DNA of 37,772 nucleotides, from the NCBI GenBank assembly GCA_026991395.1, contig JALXBP010000133.1:1-37772 (forward strand), read 5' to 3'. The position numbers and the translations under genes were made by a program. This document shows, one piece after another, positions 16,201-19,376 of this stretch; position 1 is the stretch's first letter; every line of letters starts with the position of its first letter. The stretch comes from Anaerolineae bacterium (GTDB lineage Bacteria; Chloroflexota; Anaerolineae; B4-G1; SLSP01). A model generated the notes under the pieces. It saw nothing but the letters and a program-made list of their open reading frames with translations, ran no database searches and was not told the origin of the DNA.

Positions 16201-18788
16201 CGGTCGGTGATGGTGGTGCCGGGGGCGATCTCGTCGGCGTCGAAGCGGTCGGCGATGGTCGTGTCGCCGTGCTGAGGGAGGATGCTCACGTCGCGGAGAC
16301 CGTTGCCGTCCTGGTCGCGTCCGGTGAGGAAGACAGTCTCCAGCCCGTTCGCCAGCAGCCACAGGTGATCGTCGAGGTTCGGGTTGTCGTCGCTGCGCGG
16401 GTCTTCGAAGGCGATGGCGACATCCATCCCGTGATCCTCGCGCACCTCCAGGCCGGTGAGGACCCATTCGTCGGGGTAGGTATGGACGGGCCGCTGCCGA
16501 TTCAGCACCCAGTTGGCGGCGTCATCGCACCAGGTGGCGGCCTCCTCCTCGCCCGTGCCGGGAGGGACGGGCTTGCAGGCGTCGGTGAGCATCATCACCA
16601 GCCAGACGACGCGCACCTGGTGGGCCACGCCCCAGCTATCCGAACGGGGCCAGTAGGCTATGCGGGCGGCGAAGGCTTCGCGCCCCCCGCCGGTCTCGTC
16701 GGCGACGATGTTCAGGGGGACGTAGACGAGGAGGGTGCCCTCGTCGTCCTTCTTGCGCACCGAGATGCCGTAGGCGTCCGTCCTCGCCTTGTCGAGCCAG
16801 TCGTCCACCTCGGCGTCCTTGTCCCGGATGGCGGGAGCGCCCGGCTTGACGGGCAGGTTGCCATAGCCGCCGTCGTAGGGGATGGTGATTTCGAGCATGG
16901 GGACCAGGCGCATATCGCCGTTCTCGTCGCCGGAAGAGGGCGTGTCGCCGTTGGCTGTGGCGACATCGGCGAAGGTGGCGTCGTTCCCCCTGCGGCGCTG
17001 AATCTGGCCCTCCTCGTCGCCGCTGGGCCAGTCCAGGACGTTCATCGCGTAGGTGAGGTGGGCGGCCTCGACGGGGCGGAGTTGCAGGTCCACCATGACG
17101 GGGTAGCCTGGTCGGAGGCCGTCCACCTGGAGTTCGAGGGCGCGGTCGGCGTCGAAAGGAGCGTCGGGGCTTCCCGCCTTCCCGGCGGGCGAAAGGTCCA
17201 CCCGGTCCGAGACGCCGTCGCCGTCGTCGTCCCGGTCGAAGAGATCGGGCGTGCTGTCGCCGTCGCTGTCCTTGTCGCAGGGCGTAGTGTAGGGCGGGGA
17301 ACCGGCGGGCGGGAAGGTGCTCCAGCACTCGTAGGTGTCCGCGATGCCGTCCCCGTTGCTGTCCGGATTGTTGGGGTCCGAGTACCAGCGCTGCCCGCTG
17401 CCGACGGGGTACTCGAACCCCCGGACCTCGGTGGCGTCCGAGATGGAGTCGCCGTCGGTGTCGGCGCTCTCCGGGTCGGTGCCCAGGATCATCTCTTGGG
17501 CGTAGGTGAGGCCGTCGTGGTCGGCGTCGCCGTCCGGGTCGGGAGCGGACGCACCTTCTAAAAGGAAGGAGGGGGAAGCGGCGAGAGGGAGGTCGGCGGG
17601 CGGCGTCGAGGGCCGCTCCTCGAGGGGATTGCGATGGGGGTCCCAGTCCGGTGCCCGGAGTGCCCGGAGCACATCGTCTTCCGCCTGGCTCTCCTCTTCG
17701 CGCCGTTCCTGCGCTTCCCGCTCGACCGCCAGGCGCTGCGAGAAGGCATAGACCTGCCGGCTCTGGAGCAGCGGCGCGACGACCATCGAGAAGAGGATCA
17801 CCAGCACGAGGAGGGCGTAGGTCCGCTTCGAGCGGCGGTGGGTGAGGAGCAGCCAGAGCAGGCCGACCATGCTCGCGGCCATGCTTCCCTGCCGGGCGGC
17901 CCGCTGCCGCTCGCGGGGTGAGCGCGGCAGGCCCGGCAAGCCCGTCAGCCGGGCGAGGGGGCTGCGGGCTTCGGGGAGCGGCCCGAAGTCCCAGAAGTCG
18001 GTCCGGATCTCCGCCTCGATCCGCTCGCCGCTGCGCTGCGGCGGATAGGCCAGATGGACGGTCAGGCGCAGGGGCAGGCCCCGCCCGTCGATCCAGACCT
18101 CGCCGTGGCCGGTGGCCCGGCGGAACTCGTCCGAGGCGGAGAGCGTGACCCCGGCGGGCAGTGCGCCTTCCTCCCGCAGGTAGTCCTCGAGCTGCCGCTG
18201 CAGGTAGTCGGCAAAGGCGGGGCCGTCCAGGTCGAAGCGGTAGCGGGTGAAGGTGATACCCCCGTCCCTGGCCTCTCCTCCCTCGGGGGAGGGGAGCGCG
18301 CGGGTCTCCGTGCCCGCCTCGCGCACGTTGGCCGCACCGGCCAGGTAGGCCATCAGGTCGCTGCCGGGGGCGAAGGCGTCGGTGAAGTCGTCGATCTCCT
18401 GCCAGGTCCCGCCGATGGGGCGACCGTAGGCGCTGTCGCCCTCGATGCGCACCTCGACGCCGTCCCGCCCGGTCAGGACGTTGCCGCCGTCCTTCCACAG
18501 GGTCAGGAGCAGCGTGCGGTCGGGCAGATCGGCCTGCCCTTCGAGGTGCAACGTCTCCCGGCGGCTGCTGTGGCCCACGTTGACCAGCGTCGGAGCGGGG
18601 TGGGTGGTCTGCACGATCTCGGTGGCGAAGTGGTAGGCCCCGCTCTCCTGAGCGCGTCGCCAGGCGTTTTGCACCGCTTGCGCCGGTAACGGCGTGGGTG
18701 CAGCCCGCGAGGAGGTGCCGAAAATCAGCATCAGCGAGAGGATGATGCCGAGGCATAGAGTCCCATACCTGTGCTGCTTCGTCTTCAT
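1233..18788 (-). CDS. Giant (5,851 aa) secreted multidomain surface protein: TSP3, LamG, PA14, LVIVD, Ig-like, P-domain
   Basis: The track starts at 18848, but ATG at 18788 is better: AGGGAG lies 5 nt upstream and a signal peptide begins there (MKTKQHRYGTLCLGIILSLM). Approximate residues: 30-290, LppX/LolA-like beta region; 320-340, a TM segment (YALLVLVILFSMVVAPLL); 418-530, thrombospondin-3 Ca-binding repeats (DTDGDSISD, DDDGDGVSD); 530-1140, an unassigned conserved-looking region; 1140-1330, a strongly hydrophobic region with several potential membrane helices; 1540-1660, a second TSP3 block; 1680-2760, four LamG-type domains; 2760-2900, PA14-like; 2900-3090, LamG; 3100-3480, Ig-like; 3490-4030, two LamG; 4170-4450, LVIVD beta-propeller repeats; 4480-4800, Ig-like; 4810-5020, CBM9/DOMON-like; 5050-5170, DUF11-like; 5370-5520, proprotein-convertase P-domain-like; 5660, VHLPMVAR; 5680-5800, CARDB-like. 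No catalytic domain is evident. A structural or adhesive cell-surface role is inferred. It follows the 72-aa gene and overlaps the 172-aa gene. Confidence 0.9.
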   Translation of the reverse strand: MKTKQHRYGTLCLGIILSLMLIFGTSSRAAPTPLPAQAVQNAWRRAQESGAYHFATEIVQTTHPAPTLVNVGHSSRRETLHLEGQADLPDRTLLLTLWKDGGNVLTGRDGVEVRIEGDSAYGRPIGGTWQEIDDFTDAFAPGSDLMAYLAGAANVREAGTETRALPSPEGGEARDGGITFTRYRFDLDGPAFADYLQRQLEDYLREEGALPAGVTLSASDEFRRATGHGEVWIDGRGLPLRLTVHLAYPPQRSGERIEAEIRTDFWDFGPLPEARSPLARLTGLPGLPRSPRERQRAARQGSMAASMVGLLWLLLTHRRSKRTYALLVLVILFSMVVAPLLQSRQVYAFSQRLAVEREAQERREEESQAEDDVLRALRAPDWDPHRNPLEERPSTPPADLPLAASPSFLLEGASAPDPDGDADHDGLTYAQEMILGTDPESADTDGDSISDATEVRGFEYPVGSGQRWYSDPNNPDSNGDGIADTYECWSTFPPAGSPPYTTPCDKDSDGDSTPDLFDRDDDGDGVSDRVDLSPAGKAGSPDAPFDADRALELQVDGLRPGYPVMVDLQLRPVEAAHLTYAMNVLDWPSGDEEGQIQRRRGNDATFADVATANGDTPSSGDENGDMRLVPMLEITIPYDGGYGNLPVKPGAPAIRDKDAEVDDWLDKARTDAYGISVRKKDDEGTLLVYVPLNIVADETGGGREAFAARIAYWPRSDSWGVAHQVRVVWLVMMLTDACKPVPPGTGEEEAATWCDDAANWVLNRQRPVHTYPDEWVLTGLEVREDHGMDVAIAFEDPRSDDNPNLDDHLWLLANGLETVFLTGRDQDGNGLRDVSILPQHGDTTIADRFDADEIAPGTTITDRWGIPVTATMQVENFSYPDRDHIATVMMTETVNVLHTYFTDGGQPLASAPTLLFAREERYRGVNLDDASLVTLDGDRLAVDAEPTGAPEMTMTFLSWAPFRYRDGRWESYPIDEYWDLLQVRLQEVFPVGDPADVQGVRVAAGQTALARSFYLAMFIGVTKMVRIGEQHVWDLDASEADLSLARETGRLAKEVGNGIGIVVSFLAEDYLLYLEDTLGELMDSGFQRLAADLKTPMGRMIALYAYLGEALQMTRHALRWSTIRATLGNITSKLSRMSKARIGGLAAGAILTVGVTVALAAQGKTAGRALGVVLSVVSVGMAIKDVVEHGRVFLQNVSRLAVGLEAIDTVGESSMKAGIIGLIVGAVVAVGAFITMWAASGVTIGSLAFNAMVAGTLATIVTAVVMFAISLIPVVGQIIAAVIAAIDAVILALCTAFGWEEGKVGRWFCKGISGLISEVVKWSIYSSNIMVDMEADDRLDIQEFRQNVLDPAKGIAAGNALAIQATVTTTIGLARLPFDWKAAIYAWQYNQRTLRSSTFRYAYQTEAWDIHESLSRRQVTDWTPADGKKVFIVRRVATDGSGVLLDEPGINRTVRLYLAEGYAIPAQECWSLGTPPICYVRTEKATNHIDLGRDLEYDIFPATLDDFYTPVPKDGGYSLAWGQDADVENTLGLPLVFPRQKDFDGDGLPNPADNGSDPNDSRWDDDGDGLSDRFELDVGSDPTLFDTDGDGLSDAEELRLETDPRRPDTDGDGLTDGEEVAGWEIVYGFAADGSALTTRVTSDPLDADADGDTLSDFLERAYGFNPRAYSNPNVLSLSSQVSEADAPRLLLRFEEPAGATVFADSSGYGNVGSCGSDGCPAAGVTGRYGHAVQFDGSGPQPVEANTAISGPGPFSVAAWVRTDHHGSLHILDQFSPDGHSGYAMEMQNDGRILWYTRGPEGYGFRVTSRRAVNDGTWHHLVGVREADGRGELYIDGVLDNSAQAPAQDLAAGVFEVGLYFVGTLDEVALFDHALSHAEVQRLRDGLYNPNDLIVRPGEQLDYRATVENNLPGRYAQGLLSTDFPGLLADDVPLTTFVLEPQGRATMAGNVQVSEEAPSARMDLTQVAGALVTDRQEQSNFAELWLRLDEAVSATTFLDDSGALPPRNGTCSASHCPARQQSGIFGYALRFDGGDKYVILPDAETLGLDDGSFTLSAWVKGDDFTGSRTVMGTDRRATNEGLFLGVRNGHPRMNFYNNALSSDTTLASGEWYHLVFRYDEATGEMAIFVNGELTAVETGHAPFRGKDTVHLGRAYGGNRFDGYIDDVRLFARPLSPQEIRALYLRPVFEMHFEEPPGATAFLDASGFGSVGGCTGACPGRATGMNGQAAHFDGRSYISVVPNDTLSLDDGLFTLALWLYPDSGSHDTGSDYAQGIFGRYEGYGKTDGSDPAHADPYAYPSLLRLGRKLRFGFGTGSGWVQRTSGDVLTLDAWNHVAVTFGPSYDSDGNFTGNVATLYVNGQRTDEWNLGNDRPAPNTFPYIFYIGRTTDQARIDIDSIEVTNENDGVGTAELCMTWNGSEIFNQGDIDDNHGDGRWYGVHVERTIYGDSTLRMWEDDGGERCGSAPDDGDDPLDGGGWLFDTNDTPQEYKDGTQWYTMTFSGDSEGSVWVDYRNPSIRFQGRIDELSLYKRTLTADEVLELYQTGATGLHLPLDDAPGTSSFDNVAGMGDGICAWNSTDGGSCPTAGVSGRINQAALFDGVDDNIQVNIDVSERAYALSLWFRTRCPDCGIFSAFSGTPGGGDYDDDRDIYLRNGDLCARLWSQERICSSGRNYADGEWHHLVHTFGGIAGGQRLYVDGTPVASGSKASSDFDRQTGVNIGYARDAGHDYFEGRIDDVRLFHRPLTDVEVQVLFHAAPRFQMHLDESTPACAFRSEYYANADLSGDPAFTGCDTWPLDHEWGTGGPVGGIGPDDFSARWSGDFYFDAGTYTFIARTDDGMRVRLDDGLIIDRWFDQTLHEYRATRTLSEGIHHLEVEYYDRTGDAVARFWWEPFFRDDSGHDNHGACGDSAACPAVGAQGRVGLAPRFDGVDDVITVPDDPALDVTTFSVGAWVMPTQLKSGRQVILAKENDNGGERNYSLMLLPDSTQVRFSFQAGNCSTWRAYDSVGELLLNQWNHLMMTYDGQQVNLYINGSLDRSVALTSTVCQSDAPLKIGREWNPFFTAFAGRIDEVMLYDYALSPRQVREVFLYQGKWVEDRQSHPVIVDADDPTPLLRSIRTDGPDYRAERDVVMHVEAIDPTSEVMQVGLGFRREGQSAFTWVSAPRCLDAPNGTAWCPTFTPSGEGRYTLRASAVDRVGHRQRSPQDYTLYVDGTPPALTLDAADGSRLDAVPHPAIEHAWMVRLSGTVSDPSLPGGYDGSGLAEGSLRVTLLTPDGTPAGLGTQAATVTGSTWSVAYLFTGGAPNGPYTVHAEAADRVGNRTGVDLATLYVDADAPAAHLDLAGIPTATLTGTVTLRGDVTDRAVPLLVSWTTDDAGDETGIEIRCLETTLYRVEQGTFASRTTYTWDGRGHQGAACRITLSDGGGDGGVTGTVQVCGTTVAAWDGNYGAGTAVSFVADAATCPDLSVAGLSRVEAAFESTLPGSPFCDEPAPAGELLHLPFEDAPDRNGNVTFRDISGEGNDGWCYGALCPTVGATGHEGSAARFDGLDDWVWIRKSAINRLTNDFTVMAWINPDRLTGVQRIIGTERWHSADGFGLFLDGAGLRFATFGVQDYEATDVGLTPGRWHHVAAVMGADNSVTFYVDGEARETIAGSAPANPDADDDLLIGRDLWGEEPFAGRIDEVRLFDRALSADEIEALYLGDGPLLRLPFESAWAADGARLEDVSGWEHHGTLHIGADDPAKQAVPGPVGAYALPFDGTDDYVGVAPDAGLDLSGGRFTQMAWVYPAPADDGAYPILGSGAYGEAPYAYPFLRVVNRTALQVGFGDGSSRETFTTGSILTEHAWHHVAVTFDGTTCRIYVDGVERAATDRFAGRTPYPTQRFDVGRDAVANTSCAVLTLQGIIPHPAWTPLYRVSVDGAAAYITPPWPAPNRELPIDRAITLCGPATLEVERAGWDPTTGRFVWSSLGTLALDTTLGTGSHTFADARTSATLRWDVTAAPDVLAYWQGRLDDVRIYPRALSEQEINALYQSRWRETTLVPAGGEVAEWSVTPPAGLEGSYRLDLRGRDAAGHVDNAVESRGVWRGEVDTLAPRLTMTRTIIGPYCRYTTVAQDFSLDAERFRTPCGVGVATERRHVRSPWYAALSGGTAETARPLDRLTAVCDLFPATLREVGALDTVGIAHAVAVSGTRAYVAAGERGLQVVDIADPGHPRPLGRFATTGRALDVAIVGSRAYLADETDGLVIVDVSDPAHPALLGGAETPEAHAVAVAGNYAYVADGGNGLIVLDLSTGFYAGIVPSLAPAYDVAVSGNYAYVVGDSAGLALVDVTDPASPAVVSSFDTPGDAVGVAISGTLACVADGPAGLRVIDVSNPLSPTEVGSYETPGYAEDVAIRGRYAYLADGLSGMPVIDIADPADPRFTDGLYTPGYARGVALSGGYACVAAWDYGLRVLSLSGVGGGTAACDPTGGEQATACDTAGNCTTVTLTATRQPLPATALPQAQSQPSLTVSILSVPPVLGSLAPVSVTGQAEAITSSLQALTVTVDAATLYTETWSGIVTGTYWSTDWAPSGEGEHRLRALITDREGNVATDTLTVTVDAQPPSVVITPTLLTTTHYHLPNTLDLSGRVTDTVGRPGVRVVVTGARRFEGSVDSASGPWVVPWYLGAGPLPDGETYTVTAQATDIAVHTAQATALVTVDVVPPAPVTLTLSSGGTPLAPGDTLRAVSPTLILTWTASSDGSGLADYLAEWTIRTTGTVTTTAAAYGPPVRQARYQARDGQKVSVQLTCRDVYGQQRAQRIGPVYVDGPATPDYVLLDDPDGLYDGWMESGCTRVGVDRRVSRNATGRAAMSAEQTFYVTWNEEALRLAWTGANWSTDGDLFIYLDIRAGGTITAFDPYSATMTDTRLYLPDATPLSPTVGMAADYLVWVRDSETALLLQWDGRAWAFERALSTSQYRFDPALRDGQTDLYLPFDLLGIADPASTPLNLVAFASEEDGLRLWAVMPNGNSVDSRRVIERPSDGAHEFALDHRYHWDGLGAGVCPNGSDGITAPYPDADLRLRLSVEPPGAVYHHLDDGLFDLWGLLPGERPNADVPPLGDGQVITYTLRYRNEGTDPATGVQVDLSAHDALRLTPGDDHRLVSLGDIAPGGEGTLVFRGVVDTGRSSAPRASVEARLYDDAHPSSGEPLEWIWADHRVDNESPRFLGIQEPTYRIAAGENRLIGYAYDDSGVPLVTVEVQGIGSFACPDETPEDGRWSCAWDTSSARDGQTLNLRLGATDTWGQESAWSAWQPFLVDARPPTVTFDVTATGIVSGSLLRAGTFALEGEVVDEGGVAGVELCADATCGPATLLTDAPAPPIVVREDVPPAPVAIDGTTTCGGGEIVRTFTVTESFPIGRVSVGFVAAHARRDDLRVTLESPTGASVRLLDDGIPGTDFRNADLFLDDAEPVGLGDLRGDQDPTAPYYERRARPREPLQAFRGETAAGTWTLRICDSNPSTDDGAYERSLLVLTPRSSAATSGRWTYRVIGDEPLDFVTETLALYGTDAVGNRTADPTTMLVIIDNVAPVITAMQVVSAVVYTPTLRVLEGTASDGGPTVYLRVDVRTPTGEFYSEPPERSGRTWRYDLHPPIAGRYLLWVTAADEAGNVTTAGPFEVELFPRPIVHLPMVAREHVPAPNLVVERIVATPDNVQVVIRNIGDRPVTDEFWVDLYLDPESAPTGVNQTWSLLGEQGVVWGVTADALPALTPGGRLTLTVGDAYYRAELSRIDRPLAEETQVWAQVDSANTATDYGAVQENHELLGGAYDNIRGPVDVVLHAAGVTSAALDGTTEHPAGDHLPPRPRGAPRGKEAR
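5430..6270 (-). repeat. LVIVD-type beta-propeller repeat block inside the giant protein
   Basis: At least six tandem units of about 45 residues carry the pattern A.DVA..G.YAYVAD...GL.V.DVSDP..P...G. Examples are GLQVVDIADPGHP, GLVIVDVSDPAHP and GLRVIDVSNPLSP. Such repeats normally fold into an extracellular beta-propeller. The repetition is visible at DNA level as recurrent tagGCGTAg-like strings on the plus strand. Confidence 0.85.
6700..13745 (-). repeat. Seven LamG/concanavalin-A-like modules (with embedded PA14 and Ig-like units) in the giant
   Basis: Each module opens with a LHL.F.E-type strand and D.SG..N.G, then C....CP..G..G, A..FDG.DD, FT..AWV, and W.H......G....YVDG. It closes with F.GRIDEV.LF.RALS..EI..LY. 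Closing signatures include YFVGTLDEVALF, YIDDVRLFARPLS, FQGRIDELSLY, FEGRIDDVRLF, FAGRIDEVMLY, FAGRIDEVRLF and WQGRLDDVRIY. Conserved Cys pairs near each N-terminus suggest disulphides outside the cell. A PA14-like unit (about 10,100-10,500) sits in front of the fifth module. Confidence 0.85.
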
Positions 18789-18793
18789 GGCCG

Positions 18794-18799
18794 CTCCCT
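18794..18799 (-). promoter_or_regulatory. Ribosome binding site deciding the giant's start
   Basis: AGGGAG on the minus strand lies 5 nt before the ATG at 18788-18786. The upstream ATG at 18848 used by the ORF track lies within the inverted repeat and would put 20 extra residues before the signal peptide. The 18788 start is preferred. Confidence 0.75.
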
Positions 18800-18843
18800 T
18801 TCCGTGAAACGATCCTTTGGGCCACGGCGGATAGCCGGTTTCG

Positions 18844-18883
18844 TCCATCGCGGCAGAGGGCGCGCCCGCTGCGCCGCGATGGA
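18844..18883 (-). promoter_or_regulatory. Inverted repeat in the leader between the 72-aa gene and the giant
   Basis: Perfect 11-bp arms TCCATCGCGGC (18844-18854) and GCCGCGATGGA (18873-18883) flank an 18-nt loop that itself contains GGGCGCGCCC. It begins 4 bp after the stop of the small gene and ends 55 bp before the giant's start. There is no T-run, so it is not a classical terminator. It could be an mRNA processing or stability element, or a partial terminator setting different expression of the two genes. Confidence 0.6.
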
Positions 18884-18887
18884 TGAC

Positions 18888-19106
18888 TCAGGCGTCGTCT
18901 TCACGATCCCCCTCTGACCGCACATCGCCGGTGATCTCGGCCTCTGTCTTCATGCGCAAAAAGGCCAGCAACTGCTCGATGTCGGCAAAGCCCCACCGTT
19001 CGCCCGTATGGGGGCTTTCCAGCGAGACCCGCCACAAGAGATGGCCTTCCCGCCTGACCTGCCACAAACGCAGCAGATAGGCCAGGTAGAGCGGCTTGTC
19101 GGTCAT
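18888..19106 (-). CDS. 72-aa conserved small protein (YLAYLLRLWQ...W..SLE.PHTGER.GF type)
   Basis: This is the true gene hidden at the end of the 733-aa track ORF. ATG is at 19106-19104, with AGGAGG 4 nt upstream. The sequence contains PLYLAYLLRLWQVRREG, LLWRVSLESPHTGERWGFAD and IEQLLAFLRMKTEAE. It has no signal peptide or membrane segment, so it is cytoplasmic. From memory, small proteins of this pattern recur in Chloroflexota genomes; their function is unknown to me. It is the first gene after the candidate SARP-controlled promoter and is followed by the giant gene after a 99-bp spacer containing an inverted repeat. It may be a small regulator or adaptor of the giant operon. Confidence 0.85.
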   Translation of the reverse strand: MTDKPLYLAYLLRLWQVRREGHLLWRVSLESPHTGERWGFADIEQLLAFLRMKTEAEITGDVRSEGDREDDA

Positions 19107-19148
19107 ACGGCCTCCTGCGACTCGTCCACAAGGCATCGAATTTCGCTC

Positions 19149-19181
19149 ATCATAACGGACGAACGTGGGGATAACGTGGGG
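19149..19181 (-). promoter_or_regulatory. Promoter with SARP-type direct repeats for the 72-aa/giant operon
   Basis: On the minus strand a -10 TATGAT (19154-19149, 5 of 6 matches) lies 43 nt before the start of the 72-aa gene. There is no good -35. In its place are two copies of CCCCACGTT (19181-19173 and 19170-19162) with an 11-bp period. Read as heptamers CCCACGT, they are separated by 4 bp, and the proximal one lies 8 bp from the -10. That is the described layout of SARP operators in actinobacteria. A SARP-family gene is transcribed divergently beside it. Confidence 0.6.
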
Positions 19182-19224
19182 AAGGGCGGCCTGCCTCGAT
19201 ACCGGCTTCCCAAAGTCGTCGAGG

Positions 19225-19253
19225 TTGAAAAGGAGACGCCGAGGGGGTATAAT
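19225..19253 (+). promoter_or_regulatory. Sigma70-type promoter of the SARP-like regulator
   Basis: TTGAAA (19225-19230), a 17-nt spacer and a perfect TATAAT (19248-19253). The predicted start near 19,260 gives a leader of about 117 nt before the ATG at 19,377. The promoter lies 44 bp from the direct repeats on the divergent side. Confidence 0.75.
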
Positions 19254-19376
19254 GTTCACAGGATCGGGTCTTTGATACGAGCTTGAAAGGAAGCGCCGTC
19301 TGGAACCCCTGCCCGATCGGATTTGCCGAGCACCGCTTTTTCGAGTCTTCCGAAGAGAGCCAACGCAAGTGTAGCT

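Noticed and set aside
11446-16467. 1,673-aa minus-strand ORF in another frame of the giant
   Set aside because: Arg/Pro/His-rich frame-shifted shadow. The TSP3 and LamG motifs are read only in the 5,851-aa frame.
15441-17561. 706-aa plus-strand ORF
   Set aside because: Antisense shadow of the giant's N-terminal third, without recognisable motifs.
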